A stretch of 64,000 nucleotides of DNA, taken from Bacillota bacterium (lineage in GTDB: Bacteria; Bacillota; Clostridia; Lachnospirales; Lachnospiraceae). The translations under genes were made by a program, and so were the position numbers. Shown here in pieces: positions 36,003-45,879 of this stretch. The stretch is from NCBI GenBank assembly GCA_023415655.1, contig JAEZKD010000265.1, forward strand, positions 1 through 64,000, given 5' to 3'. The notes beneath the pieces were generated by a model. That model saw only the letters and a list, made by a program, of their open reading frames with translations. It was not told where the DNA came from and did not search any database. Position 1 is the stretch's first letter. The number at the start of each line of letters is the position of its first letter.

Positions 36003-37706
36003 CTAGGAGATAAAGTCTGTATTACCATGACTCTTTATGGAATATGCAAGAGATTTCATCTCTTTCGCACTGTTTAGAACGTTTTGGGTGATTTTGGCGC
36101 CTCCCAAAATTCTTGCAAGCTCAGATATTGCTTCTTCTTCCTTTAATTGGCGAATTTTAGTATTCGTTGTCTGACCATCTGTATTCTTCTCAATGACATA
36201 ATGTGTATCTGCCATCGCTGCGATTTGTGGCAAGTGTGTAATGCATAAAATCTGATGTTCTTTTGCTAAGATACCTAGTTTTTCAGACACCTTTTGAGCC
36301 GTTCTACCACTAATTCCGACATCAATTTCGTCAAAAATTAAAGTTGAAATATCATCTTTTTTTGCCATAACCGATTTGATTGCCAACATAATTCTTGATA
36401 ACTCACCACCAGAAGCAACCTTTGCTAAAGGTCTCATTGGCTCACCTGGATTCGTCGATATTACAAACTCAATTTCATCAAAACCATTCACTGTATAATG
36501 ATCTAGTTGCTTAAACTGAATGTCAAACTGTACATCTAAGAAATTCAAATCAACTAAGGCTTGTGTTAAACGTTCGGATAGTATCTTTGCTTTTTCTTTT
36601 CGAATGATGGAAAGCTGTTCACAAACTTTTTGCATAATTTCTTCTTGTATCTTTATTTTTTGCGTTAATTCGTGTAGATATTCATCATAGGCTTCGTACT
36701 TTGCTTTTTTCTCTTCACATTTTTTATAATATGTAAGAATATCTTCAATACGATTACCATATTTGGCTTTTAAATGATTAATTAAATTTAAGCGTTCCTC
36801 AACTTGAACGAGTTCTTCACTCGTATCTGACAAATGATCCATATATTCCGCCACATCACGATTAAAATCATTCATTAAGCTTTCGATATCATTCATCTGT
36901 AAAAGCAACCCATTCAACTTATCATCTAAGGAAGCTACCTTTTGTAATTGTTTCACTGCTCTTGATATATTAGTGGATGCACTATCATTATCTTCCGAAG
37001 TTGCACTATATGCATTCGATAAACTCTCTGCGATATTACTAGCATTGCTCAAGCGCTTATATTCACTTTGCAGCACCTCATCTTCTGATATCTTTAGCTT
37101 CGCTTCCGAGATTTCCTTCATCTCATATTCTAAAAAGGATAACTCTCGAAGACGCTTGTCCTCGTCAACGACAGAATTCTCAAGTTCTTCCTTGAGTTTA
37201 TTATATTCCGTATATAATTTTGCTATCTTTTCTTTATAACTATAAGCTTCTTCTTTTGCAAACCGATCAACCATATTCAGATGAACATTCGGGTATAATA
37301 AGGATTGATGTTCATGCTGACCATGGATATCCAACAAATATCCTGCGATGTCTTTTAGTATCTGAGTGGTTACATTCTCACCATTGACTTTATTGATACT
37401 ACGGCCATTTTGCAAAAGCTTACGCGATATAAGTATCTGATCATCGCAAAGTGTAATATCATTCTGTTGCATTAATTGAAAAACTTCCTTACGGTCAGAT
37501 TGAAAAACAAGCTCTACTAAGGCATATTCACTATCTTTTCGAATGATATCTTTCGTTGTCTTTGCTCCTAGTGCAAAATTGATAGAATCGATCAAAATCG
37601 ATTTACCAGCTCCCGTTTCACCGGTCATAATATTCAGATGATTTTGAAAAAAAACTTCCACTTCATCAATGATTGCAAAGTTCTTAACATGTAAACTACA
37701 AAGCAT
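36003..37706 (-). CDS. recN: DNA repair protein RecN
   Basis: SMC-like ATPase that acts early in double-strand break repair. From ATG 37706 (GGAGG 5 nt upstream) it has 567 residues, with Walker A GETGAGKSIL (about 30-39), long central coiled coils (about 150-370), the ABC signature ASGGELSRIMLAI and Walker B TLIFDEIDVGISG. The family length is about 550-570. In Bacillus argR lies directly upstream; here 5.4 kb with a lysS fragment, a Big_2 protein and yebC separate them. Confidence 0.97.
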   Translation of the reverse strand: MLCSLHVKNFAIIDEVEVFFQNHLNIMTGETGAGKSILIDSINFALGAKTTKDIIRKDSEYALVELVFQSDRKEVFQLMQQNDITLCDDQILISRKLLQNGRSINKVNGENVTTQILKDIAGYLLDIHGQHEHQSLLYPNVHLNMVDRFAKEEAYSYKEKIAKLYTEYNKLKEELENSVVDEDKRLRELSFLEYEMKEISEAKLKISEDEVLQSEYKRLSNASNIAESLSNAYSATSEDNDSASTNISRAVKQLQKVASLDDKLNGLLLQMNDIESLMNDFNRDVAEYMDHLSDTSEELVQVEERLNLINHLKAKYGNRIEDILTYYKKCEEKKAKYEAYDEYLHELTQKIKIQEEIMQKVCEQLSIIRKEKAKILSERLTQALVDLNFLDVQFDIQFKQLDHYTVNGFDEIEFVISTNPGEPMRPLAKVASGGELSRIMLAIKSVMAKKDDISTLIFDEIDVGISGRTAQKVSEKLGILAKEHQILCITHLPQIAAMADTHYVIEKNTDGQTTNTKIRQLKEEEAISELARILGGAKITQNVLNSAKEMKSLAYSIKSHGNTDFIS

Positions 37707-37820
37707 AAAGGCCTCCATTGGATTTCAAAAAATCAAACGTATGTTCTGTTTTTATCATCTTAGCATATCCGCATACTTTTTTCAAGTAGAAAAATGAAGG
37801 CCAATTTTGTCTGTTTCTCA

Positions 37821-38012
37821 TTAACCATTCATAGGATGCATCAACGGAAACATAATAGTATCTCTTATATTATCCGTTCCCATTAAGACTTGTAGCACCC
37901 TGTCAATTCCCATTCCCCAACCAGAAATGGGCGGCATTCCATATTCCATTGCCATCACATAGTCATCATCCATAACCATCGCTTCTTCATCCCCATTTGC
38001 TTTGTACAATGA
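37821..38012 (-). pseudogene. lysS: 3' remnant of a lysyl-tRNA synthetase gene
   Basis: About 63 codons encode the C-terminal end of a class II lysyl-tRNA synthetase. The residues GDEEAMVMDDDYVMAMEYG and PPISGWGMGIDRV, followed by IRDTIMFP, match the motif 3 region and C-terminus of LysRS (usual length about 500). The frame hits a stop (TAA at 38015-38013) just upstream, and there is no RBS or start except a TTG. All catalytic motifs 1 and 2 are gone, so it cannot be active. It borders the Big_2 gene's terminator and marks a rearrangement in the recN-argR interval. Not a functional gene. Confidence 0.85.
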
Positions 38013-38059
38013 TTAGTTAAGACCAAGTATCCTATATTGGAAAATCACATTTGCCTTCA

Positions 38060-38105
38060 AAAAAGGTAGAGATACATTTTTAAAACCAAAAATGTATCTC
38101 TACCT
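38060..38105 (-). terminator. Terminator downstream of the Big_2 protein gene
   Basis: A perfect 18-bp stem (38105-38088 and 38081-38064) with a 6-nt loop, followed by T residues on the minus strand, begins 10 bp after the stop codon. Confidence 0.88.
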
Positions 38106-38114
38106 CATATTTCA

Positions 38115-41100
38115 TTATTGTATCTTAGTTACGGTTACCTTACATGTTAATCTTCGTCCGTTGACTACTGCATAAACGTAAGTTGTTCCGATTGCTCTAC
38201 CTGTTACTTTTCCTTGGACTACAGTTGCTATTTCTTGATTTTCAACATCCCAACGCACCTTCAAATCCTTGGAACCAATACCATCCACCTCAAGACTAAT
38301 CAAGGTACTTGTATACTGCGGTAACTCTACATTCGTTTTGCTTAAACCAACCACAAATACTTTAATTGTTCCTCTTCGTCCAGATTCCGTCATAACTGTA
38401 ATATTCGCTGTTCCAATTGCCTTCGCGGTAATTTTTCCTGTTTTTGAATTTACACTAGCTACTAAGTTATTATCTGAACTCCAGGTATAGGTATCTGTTG
38501 AATTATTTGGAACAATGGAAATTGCCACTGTTTTTGTTTCACCTGGTGACATTACTAGTTCCGATTCAGAAATCGAAATTCCGGTACTTGCCACTGGTGC
38601 AATGACTCTTACATAGGTGATTGCCTTTACTCCACTCGAATCCTTAGCTTTCGCTGTTATGATAGCATCTCCAGGCGTCAAACCAGTGATCGTTCCATTT
38701 TTATTGACTATGGCAACTTTGCTATTATTAGTAGTATAGGTTGGTGTTTTAAAAGTTGCATTCGCTGGTCTGACCGTTGCTTTTAGCTTATAGGATTTTC
38801 CTTGTACAATCGTGATATAGGATACGTCTAAGTCGATACTTGTTACTAGTCGTACAACTCTTACTCTACAAGTAGCCTCTGCACCACTTCCATCGGTTGC
38901 TGTTACTGTAATATTCGCTACTCCAAGCTTATGTCCTTTGATTCTACCCTTATCATCCACTGATACAATTGATTTATCACTGGAGGACCACTTTAATTGC
39001 TTATTTGTTGCTTTTTCTCCATTGATTGTGGCAGTCAGTGTAAAGCTTCTTCCAAGACCAAGACGATACGAAGTACGGTTTAATTTGATTGAAGTTACTA
39101 ATTCTTCTACCGTTACCATACAATAATCTTTGTAGTTACCATCATCCGAGGTAACAGAAATCATTGCAACACCACCACCAACGCCGATTACACGTCCCTT
39201 TTGATCAACGGTTGCTACCTCTTCATTCGAACTTTCCCATGTGATTCCGTCATCGTTTGCTGATGCTGGTAATACACTTGCTTCTAATTCTAATTCATCG
39301 CCAACATAAATGGTTTCTTGTGAACTGCTGATTTTAATACCTGTTACCGGCTGTAACACGGTGATATTACAATATGCAGTCGAACCACTCTTTGTCTTTA
39401 CCATGATAATCGCTTTACCTGCACCTTTTGCAATGACCTTACCAGTCTTTGAAACCGTTACTACCTTCTTATCACTCGACTCCCACGATAAAGTTGTCTC
39501 CGTAGAATCGGCTGGTGTTAAGGTTGTCTCAAGATAATAATAATCACCAACATTCATCGTCAATTGCGTAACATCTAGTTTTACTGCTGTCGCCGTACGG
39601 CTTACTTTAATCGTACAAGTTGCAATATACCCTCCATCGTTTGCTTTCAAGATAATGACTGTAGTACCTACACTTCTTGCAGTTACAAGACCTGTCTTAT
39701 CTACAGAAGCAACTGAGGAATTGGAGGAGCTCCAAGTTACAGCTGCATTGCTCGAATCCGATGGTTTAACTACATACGTAAGACGGAACGTTTCTCCAAC
39801 ATACATATCTCTTGATGTATAATCGAGTGTAATTCCTGTCACCGCTTTCGTAACCGTTACATTACAGATTGCTGATATTGTACCATTCACTTTCGAAGTT
39901 ACAATCACGGATGCTTTCCCTGATTTCTTTAAAGTAACCTTACCATTGGCATCTACAGTAAGAATCGAAGGATCTGAAGACTGCCACGAAACTTCCTGTT
40001 CTTTTGCCGCATATGGCTCAATCGATGCATATAGTTGGAACCATTTATCCGATAATGGAACTGTCACATCCGTCTCTGATAAAGTAATCTTCTCAATTGG
40101 CTGATAGACACGAATGAGACTGGAGCCAACCACTACATTATCTTGATTGATTGCGCTAATAACAGCCACACCGCCACTCACACCAACTACCGTAGCAGAC
40201 AAGTTATCCATCGATTTAATCGCTACTACCGATGAATCTGAAGTAACCCAGTGAAGTTTCACATTATTAATCTTTGGGTCCACCGTTGCATTGATGGTCA
40301 AATTGTCATTGATTGCTATGTCTTTTTGTGTTGGATCTAACGTAATCTTTGTAACTGTTTGAATGACTCTAATATTACAAGTTAATCTTTTTACAACACC
40401 ATTGATGTTTTGTTCCACCGTAATTACTGTAGACCCAGGTTTTACACCCGTAACAAGTCCTTCTTCATTTACAGTTGCAACTGATTTATCACTAGACGTC
40501 CAAGTGATTGGTGCTGAGTTATTCGATGCTGTTAGTATCAGCTGTAAGGTACTCCCAGTATAGATGGTTGCATTGGTCGTATTCAAGCCAATGCCATCGA
40601 CTACCTTAACTTCCATCGTATCATCTTGTCCACCTCCAGCAATACCAGCTGCTGTTGCATTCATCTGTATTGTAGTAACACCGCTACCAACACCAGTAAT
40701 CAAACCTCCCAATGGAGTAACTGAAGCGATGTTTGCATCACCTGAGATATAGTTAAACCAAGATTTATCTGGTAAATTGGAATTAGCTAAAATATCATAA
40801 TAATCTCCTACGTTCATAGTTATGCTATCGTGAGCAAAGAAAATTGGCACAACTACTTTGAATTTTAATGTTTTAATAAACGAATTATCTTCCCCAAAAT
40901 CCTTTGAAGGTCTTGCTGTAATATAGTAGGTACCAGCTTTTACATTCGTAAAGCTAGCACTTCCACTATACTCACTTAATGTCATATTGATTAAATTACT
41001 CTTTTTCGGATCAATTACTTCACCTGTGATATTATCACCCTTATGTATGGTCCAAATCAAGTTTGTTGATTTCGTAGCATTCGTGTCAATTGTAAATGAA

Positions 41101-41990
41101 TTACTTGTAGCAGTAAAGTTAAAGGTATCTTTCATATCATCAGTAGTATTTGATACTTTACCAGTTGGTGCTACAAACACTGGGAATGAAATGGATTCTG
41201 ATTTATTTCCATAAACCGTTGTCGTCTCTACTGTGATTTTTGCAGAACCTGCACCAATTGCAGTCATGATACCACTATGCTGATCTACCTTAACTACTGT
41301 CTCATCACTACTTGTCCATTGAATGGCCGGTTGTGTTACGGTAATTGCAGAAGGCGAGCCAACCGTATGGTTATTAACACCAGTTTGATATTGTACATTT
41401 CTTAATTTTACAAGATAATGAGTAAAATCCGCTGCAGATCCATCATATTTTAATTGAAACCCTACGTTATTACTCGTATCTCCATAGCTTAGGTTATTGA
41501 TCAAACCAAACTTATCAGAGCTAGTTGTATTATTGGGTACGTCGATTTCAAGTGGTACGTATATCTGACAATATACCTGATAATCCATACCTTGATAAGA
41601 TATAATTGCAGCTAACTGTGAGTAACCAGGTCCTACTGCTGTTACAATTGCTTTGTAATTTGAGGTAAATGATACCGAAATTACATTTTCATCGTAAGGA
41701 AGCCACTCAACCTTTACATCGGTTGGAATACTTCCGGATGAATGTGCAAGACCGATTTCCTTTTGTGTCCCAGTCACTGTAATCATCTTACCATTCTCAA
41801 CATTTTGAGAATCCGCAACCATGCTGAATCCTCCAGGTGCAATCGTTACTGTTGCTGCCGATGCCGATGCTGTCGAAGACATCGGTGTGATTACAACCTC
41901 ACCAGTTCCATTTGCAACTGGAAATAAGTTCATAAACAATACTGCAAACAGCATTAAAATCGCAATTCTTCTTCTTCCTTGAAATTTCAT
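38115..41990 (-). CDS. Secreted multi-repeat Big_2 (bacterial Ig-like) surface protein
   Basis: A 1291-residue protein from ATG 41990 (GGAGG 7 nt upstream) with a signal peptide (basic KFQGRRR, hydrophobic core to about residue 25). The rest is a chain of roughly 12-14 Ig-like units of about 80-90 residues, each with a variant of the Big_2 core W-x-SSD-x-x-V-x-x-V-x-x-x-G-x-V-T-G-x-x-x-G. Late units (about 570-1130) are the most regular. No LPXTG, SLH, choline-binding or catalytic domain was recognised. Such domains often act as spacers or adhesion modules; the role here is unknown. It is inserted, with yebC, into the conserved argR-recN interval and has its own terminator. Confidence 0.9.
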   Translation of the reverse strand: MKFQGRRRIAILMLFAVLFMNLFPVANGTGEVVITPMSSTASASAATVTIAPGGFSMVADSQNVENGKMITVTGTQKEIGLAHSSGSIPTDVKVEWLPYDENVISVSFTSNYKAIVTAVGPGYSQLAAIISYQGMDYQVYCQIYVPLEIDVPNNTTSSDKFGLINNLSYGDTSNNVGFQLKYDGSAADFTHYLVKLRNVQYQTGVNNHTVGSPSAITVTQPAIQWTSSDETVVKVDQHSGIMTAIGAGSAKITVETTTVYGNKSESISFPVFVAPTGKVSNTTDDMKDTFNFTATSNSFTIDTNATKSTNLIWTIHKGDNITGEVIDPKKSNLINMTLSEYSGSASFTNVKAGTYYITARPSKDFGEDNSFIKTLKFKVVVPIFFAHDSITMNVGDYYDILANSNLPDKSWFNYISGDANIASVTPLGGLITGVGSGVTTIQMNATAAGIAGGGQDDTMEVKVVDGIGLNTTNATIYTGSTLQLILTASNNSAPITWTSSDKSVATVNEEGLVTGVKPGSTVITVEQNINGVVKRLTCNIRVIQTVTKITLDPTQKDIAINDNLTINATVDPKINNVKLHWVTSDSSVVAIKSMDNLSATVVGVSGGVAVISAINQDNVVVGSSLIRVYQPIEKITLSETDVTVPLSDKWFQLYASIEPYAAKEQEVSWQSSDPSILTVDANGKVTLKKSGKASVIVTSKVNGTISAICNVTVTKAVTGITLDYTSRDMYVGETFRLTYVVKPSDSSNAAVTWSSSNSSVASVDKTGLVTARSVGTTVIILKANDGGYIATCTIKVSRTATAVKLDVTQLTMNVGDYYYLETTLTPADSTETTLSWESSDKKVVTVSKTGKVIAKGAGKAIIMVKTKSGSTAYCNITVLQPVTGIKISSSQETIYVGDELELEASVLPASANDDGITWESSNEEVATVDQKGRVIGVGGGVAMISVTSDDGNYKDYCMVTVEELVTSIKLNRTSYRLGLGRSFTLTATINGEKATNKQLKWSSSDKSIVSVDDKGRIKGHKLGVANITVTATDGSGAEATCRVRVVRLVTSIDLDVSYITIVQGKSYKLKATVRPANATFKTPTYTTNNSKVAIVNKNGTITGLTPGDAIITAKAKDSSGVKAITYVRVIAPVASTGISISESELVMSPGETKTVAISIVPNNSTDTYTWSSDNNLVASVNSKTGKITAKAIGTANITVMTESGRRGTIKVFVVGLSKTNVELPQYTSTLISLEVDGIGSKDLKVRWDVENQEIATVVQGKVTGRAIGTTYVYAVVNGRRLTCKVTVTKIQ

Positions 41991-42175
41991 TCGTAATCCT
42001 CCATAATCGTATGCGAACAATGTTGGTTGAGTCCTTTATAGACTGTTACCTAGATTGTATTCATCATTTATGACAGTATTATGTCATTTTTCAACCTATA
42101 CATTGGTTATCGGCAAATTTTCAAATTTCTTAAGATTTTTTTGAATTTTCTAGCGAATTTATAAGTTTATAACCT

Positions 42176-42218
42176 AAAAAGACCTCCTTATCACCGTAAG
42201 TACAGTCATAAGAAGGTC
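42176..42218 (-). terminator. Terminator in the yebC to Big_2 gene gap
   Basis: On the minus strand, GACCTTCTTAT (42218-42208) pairs with ATAAGGAGGTC (42191-42181) and is followed by five T. It lies about 120 bp after the yebC stop. The rest of 42021-42337 is AT-rich and must hold the Big_2 gene promoter; nothing else is recognisable. Confidence 0.75.
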
Positions 42219-42337
42219 AAGTTTTACACTACCATCATTTAAATACCATTCGGTATCATCATAAAACGAAAACTTTGCTTGTTTTCATACTTCTCAATTT
42301 AGATATTCATACTTAATGAGCATTTCATGACGAAATT

Positions 42338-43066
42338 TTATTCATCCCAGTTGTGGTACACCTGCTGAACATCATCATCTTCATCCAACAAATCAAGAGT
42401 ACGATTGATGTTCTTTATGTCCTGCTCATCTGTTAATTCAACATAAGTCTGAGGAACCATCGTCACATCTGCTTGTACCATCTTAATTCCTTGCTTTTCA
42501 AGAGCTTCGCGAACTTCACTAAACGCATCTGGAGAAGTAAAAATCTCAAAGCTATCGTCCTCTTCACTAAAATCCTCTGCACCAGCATCTAATGCCATCA
42601 TCATAAGGTCATCCGCTTCTAAATCACATTCTTCCTTATCGATGATAATTTGTCCTCTTTCATCGAACATATAAGATACGCAACCTTGAGTACCAACACT
42701 TCCGCTACCTTTGGTAAATGCATTTCTAACATTTGCTGCTGTTCTATTCTTATTATCAGTTAACGCTTCTACGATAATTGCAGTCCCACTTGGCCCATAT
42801 CCTTCGTAAGTAACAAATTCGTAGTTAACATTATCACCTTCACCAGCCGCTTTTTTAATGCTTCTTTCAATGGTATCGTTTGGCATATTATTGGACTTTG
42901 CTTTTGCAATAATATCTTTCAATCTACTATTGTTGTTAGGATCAGCACCGCCTTCCTTTACAGCAACCGCAATTTCACGACCAATTCTAGTAAATATTTT
43001 ACCCTTCGCCGCATCATTTTTCTCTTTTTTATGTTTGATATTTGCGAACTTTGAATGTCCTGACAT
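42338..43066 (-). CDS. yebC: YebC/PmpR-family protein
   Basis: Member of the YebC/TACO1 family, found in almost all bacteria and described as DNA-binding regulator or as factor that helps ribosomes at difficult peptide stretches. The 242-residue length is typical. It starts with the family signature SGHSKFANIKHKKEKNDAAKGK and contains GYGPSGTAIIVEALTDN and GSVGTQGCVSYMF motifs; the C-terminus is acidic. It stands alone between argR and the Big_2 gene, not next to ruvC as in proteobacteria, so context gives no clue to its partner. Confidence 0.95.
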   Translation of the reverse strand: MSGHSKFANIKHKKEKNDAAKGKIFTRIGREIAVAVKEGGADPNNNSRLKDIIAKAKSNNMPNDTIERSIKKAAGEGDNVNYEFVTYEGYGPSGTAIIVEALTDNKNRTAANVRNAFTKGSGSVGTQGCVSYMFDERGQIIIDKEECDLEADDLMMMALDAGAEDFSEEDDSFEIFTSPDAFSEVREALEKQGIKMVQADVTMVPQTYVELTDEQDIKNINRTLDLLDEDDDVQQVYHNWDE

Positions 43067-43183
43067 ATAGTATACTTCCTTTCCGATTCGAAATAGCCAT
43101 CCAATATTCTACCACGGTTTTTATGTCGTTTCAATCTATTTTTTATAGGATAGAAAACAGTACTGATTTTATTTTATTAAGAC

Positions 43184-43642
43184 TTATTTACCACTTTTCA
43201 CAAGCTTTGAAAGCTTCTCCATGACCTTCACGGTATCTGGTACGGTACGTATTGCACACATAATGGTGTCATCTCCAGCGATGCATCCAACGATTCCATC
43301 AATGTGCATTGCATCCAATGCAGCTGCAACTGCCATCGCCATACCGGGTACTGTTTTTACCACCATAATATTTTGAGCCATATCCATAGATACGAATCCA
43401 TCACGGAGGATACGAATATACTTTTCCGCCATTCCTGATTCTTGATTTGCTAATACAATATACTTTTGTTTTCCCTGTTCTACGGATACCTTCGTTAACT
43501 TTAACTCACGAATATCACGAGAGATTGTCGCTTGTGTTACATGATATCCTGCTTTTTCTAATAAATCAGCAAGTTCTTCTTGTGTTTCAATATCATGCTT
43601 TGTAATTAATTCTACTATTTTGCTCTGTCTACCAATTTTCAT
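43184..43642 (-). CDS. argR: Arginine repressor ArgR/AhrC
   Basis: Hexameric arginine-dependent regulator that represses biosynthesis and activates catabolism genes. The 152 residues split into a winged-helix domain (1-70; ETQEELADLLEKAGYHVTQATISRDIRELKL) and an arginine-binding, oligomerisation domain with the GIVGCIAGDDTIM motif (about 120-132). It lies 40 bp after nadK, the order found in many Firmicutes. No ARG box was identified near it. The usual next gene recN is displaced by 5.4 kb. Confidence 0.96.
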   Translation of the reverse strand: MKIGRQSKIVELITKHDIETQEELADLLEKAGYHVTQATISRDIRELKLTKVSVEQGKQKYIVLANQESGMAEKYIRILRDGFVSMDMAQNIMVVKTVPGMAMAVAAALDAMHIDGIVGCIAGDDTIMCAIRTVPDTVKVMEKLSKLVKSGK

Positions 43643-43682
43643 TCATCAACACCCTTCCTAAGAAATTGACCTTATTGTTTCT

Positions 43683-44534
43683 CTATGTTTCACCAAGCTT
43701 TGTACGTAATAAATCAAAAAAATTCTTTCCTTCAAAACGTATCAATCTTGATTTTGTGTTCGATTTTTTAATTATGATTTTATCATTGGTAGAAAGTTTC
43801 AATGCTGTATCACCATCAATCGTAGCAATTGCTTCTTCCTCTTGTGTTTTCTTACTTTCACGAATCCTTACTTCCACCACATCATCACCAGAAACAACTA
43901 TGCTTCTGGCATTTAAGGAGTGAGGGCAAATTGGCGTAATAATTAACATCTCTCCCTTAGGTGTTACGATTGGTCCTCCTGCAGAGAGATTGTAACCAGT
44001 CGATCCGGTAGGAGTTGCAATAATCACTCCATCCCCACGATAATCCTGTACCCATGATCCATTTACATAAATACCGACACAGATAATACGTGAAAAACCG
44101 CTGCGAGCAACAACAATATCATTCAAAGCACAGTAAAATTCGTGTTGGATATGCGGATTAGAATATTCTGCATTCAACATCATACGTTCTTCTACAATAT
44201 AGTTATCACGAATCAAATCATGAATCGCTTCTTCAATGTTCTGTATCTCAATCTCAGCTAAAAAGCCTAAGGTTCCAAGATTAATACCTAAAATCGGCAA
44301 ATTACGGTCATATAAATCATGTGCAGCATGAATAATCGTGCCATCCCCGCCAACCACAATAACACATTCAGTTCCATCTGGAATCGTGGATACATCTGTA
44401 AAATGCTTTGTATCATCAGATTCACTTGTAATCACAACACAGCAATCATTTTTCACCAAAATCTCAGCTAATTTCTGCGTGATTGACAAGTCTTTATCCT
44501 TATCCCTATTTGCAATAATGCAAAAATTCTTCAT
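43683..44534 (-). CDS. nadK: NAD kinase
   Basis: Phosphorylates NAD to NADP. From ATG 44534 (GGAGG just upstream) it has 283 residues, with the GGDGT signature at 62-66, the NE/D-type motif region ALNDIVVAR, and the glycine-rich TPTGSTGYNLSAGG motif (about 168-181). The longer frame from 44603 would run through the RBS. It sits between tlyA and argR, as in Bacillus relatives and clostridia, but a plus-strand insertion separates it from tlyA. Confidence 0.97.
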   Translation of the reverse strand: MKNFCIIANRDKDKDLSITQKLAEILVKNDCCVVITSESDDTKHFTDVSTIPDGTECVIVVGGDGTIIHAAHDLYDRNLPILGINLGTLGFLAEIEIQNIEEAIHDLIRDNYIVEERMMLNAEYSNPHIQHEFYCALNDIVVARSGFSRIICVGIYVNGSWVQDYRGDGVIIATPTGSTGYNLSAGGPIVTPKGEMLIITPICPHSLNARSIVVSGDDVVEVRIRESKKTQEEEAIATIDGDTALKLSTNDKIIIKKSNTKSRLIRFEGKNFFDLLRTKLGET

Positions 44535-44695
44535 GCGTCCTCCACGAATGTATTTTTTTACCCATAGCTGAATAATTATACCATGAGATGAAGAAAAATT
44601 CAAGCCTACCTTTTTTCTATCATGGGATGCTAAAATTCATTTTAATAGTAAGCTCAAAAAATTTCTCCAAGATATCAACTTAAAATTTAATCGAT

Positions 44696-44724
44696 TGACT
44701 TAAGGCTAAACACCCTGTATAATT
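44696..44724 (+). promoter_or_regulatory. Sigma-A promoter of the methyltransferase gene
   Basis: There is a -35 TTGACT at 44696-44701, a 17-nt spacer and a -10 TATAAT at 44719-44724. The leader to the methyltransferase ATG is about 165 nt and contains a short ORF with an RBS at 44830-44922. Confidence 0.75.
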
Positions 44725-44829
44725 TTACCAAATATTCTTAAGAAAGTCATCAAAGATAATTATTTAAAATTATAAGGTTATTAATGCTAAGGTTTTAAGA
44801 AACAAACAATTATGAAAGGTGGTGGTTGT

Positions 44830-44922
44830 ATGATTGATAGCGACATTAGTGACATTAAAACGATAAATAAAGTAAAAATGAAAAGGAGACGCTTTTATGA
44901 GCTACAACCCCGAAATACCTAA
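44830..44922 (+). CDS. Possible 30-residue upstream ORF overlapping the methyltransferase start
   Basis: ATG at 44830 has AAAGGTGGTGG upstream and opens a 30-codon frame ending in TAA at 44920-44922, 26 nt inside the methyltransferase gene in another frame. The product is basic in its second half. It could be a leader peptide that couples translation; nothing supports a function beyond the RBS and its place. It may be chance. Confidence 0.3.
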   Translation: MIDSDISDIKTINKVKMKRRRFYELQPRNT

Positions 44923-45736
44923 AAACAGATACGATAACTATGGAGACCGTGAATGGACTCGTCTTGAAAAAGACGGACATGGAGAACTTTTATATCAAGT
45001 ACATTATGACATCTTGAAACGCTATATCGCACAGGATCATAAGGTATTAGAAATAGGTGCCGGTTCCGGTCGATACACGAAAGATATTGTAACGATGTGC
45101 AATGAACTAACAGTTGCAGATATCTCCGAACATCAGATCGCATTTAATCAATCAAAAATGAAGGAGCTTTCTTTATTTGATCAAATTAAGAAGTTTTGTG
45201 TATTAGATGTATTAGATATGAGGATTTTTAAAGACTCGTCTTTCGATAGTATTGTTTGTATCGGCGGAGTAATCAACTATCTACTAGATAAAGAAAAAGA
45301 CGGAATCAAGGAAATGCTAAGAGTACTAAAACCAGGTGGTACATTGATTATAGGTGCAATGAGTTTTATCGGTGCATCACTCTATTATCTAGATGGCATT
45401 CGTTATGAAAAAGACCAATTTGGCCTAGATGCAACAAAGTGGATCTTTGAAACAGGACTACAAGATGAAGAACACTATCCAGTCCCAAGCAAGCATTACG
45501 TCCATATGATGAGAAGTACAGAAATGGATGCACTATTCGCAGACTTTCCTGTCACCATAAAAGAACGAAGTTCTGCTGGCTTATATACACAAGCTGGAGA
45601 TACAGCACTAGAAAATGCAAGACAAGATAAAGAATTCTGGAACTTTCTCATTCAAAAAGAAATCGCCTTCACAAAAATGCAAGGAACTCTCGATTGTGGA
45701 ATGAATATCATCTATGTGGTAGAAAAAAATAAATAA
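44897..45736 (+). CDS. Class I SAM-dependent methyltransferase
   Basis: A 279-residue methyltransferase of unknown substrate. The Rossmann SAM-binding motif LEIGAGSGRYTKDI is at about 51-64, followed by motif II (LTVADISEHQIAF), and LRVLKPGGTLIIGAM at about 143-157. The C-terminal third is a variable cap. Similar small stand-alone enzymes modify antibiotics, lipids or small molecules, and no closer assignment is justified. It is one of two plus-strand genes inside a minus-strand block, with its own promoter, so it is an insertion into the tlyA-nadK interval. RBS AAAGGAG lies 8-9 nt upstream. Confidence 0.9.
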   Translation: MSYNPEIPKNRYDNYGDREWTRLEKDGHGELLYQVHYDILKRYIAQDHKVLEIGAGSGRYTKDIVTMCNELTVADISEHQIAFNQSKMKELSLFDQIKKFCVLDVLDMRIFKDSSFDSIVCIGGVINYLLDKEKDGIKEMLRVLKPGGTLIIGAMSFIGASLYYLDGIRYEKDQFGLDATKWIFETGLQDEEHYPVPSKHYVHMMRSTEMDALFADFPVTIKERSSAGLYTQAGDTALENARQDKEFWNFLIQKEIAFTKMQGTLDCGMNIIYVVEKNK

Positions 45737-45879
45737 TTCTTCCTATCACAATATGCATCAAGTATTAGACCCTATAAAAGATAAAAAAAACATCCTCCAT
45801 TGTCATTCCAACATAAAGGATAAACAGCACTCAAAATCTATGTGTATAAAAACCCCATGATGCGAAAGGATTAAAAATA

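Noticed and set aside
37821..38012. Intact small gene
   Set aside because: The protein matches only the last ~60 residues of lysyl-tRNA synthetase, with a stop upstream and no RBS.
44640..44895. Riboswitch or T-box in the methyltransferase leader
   Set aside because: Only a promoter and a short ORF were seen; no conserved aptamer, T-box motif or terminator hairpin.
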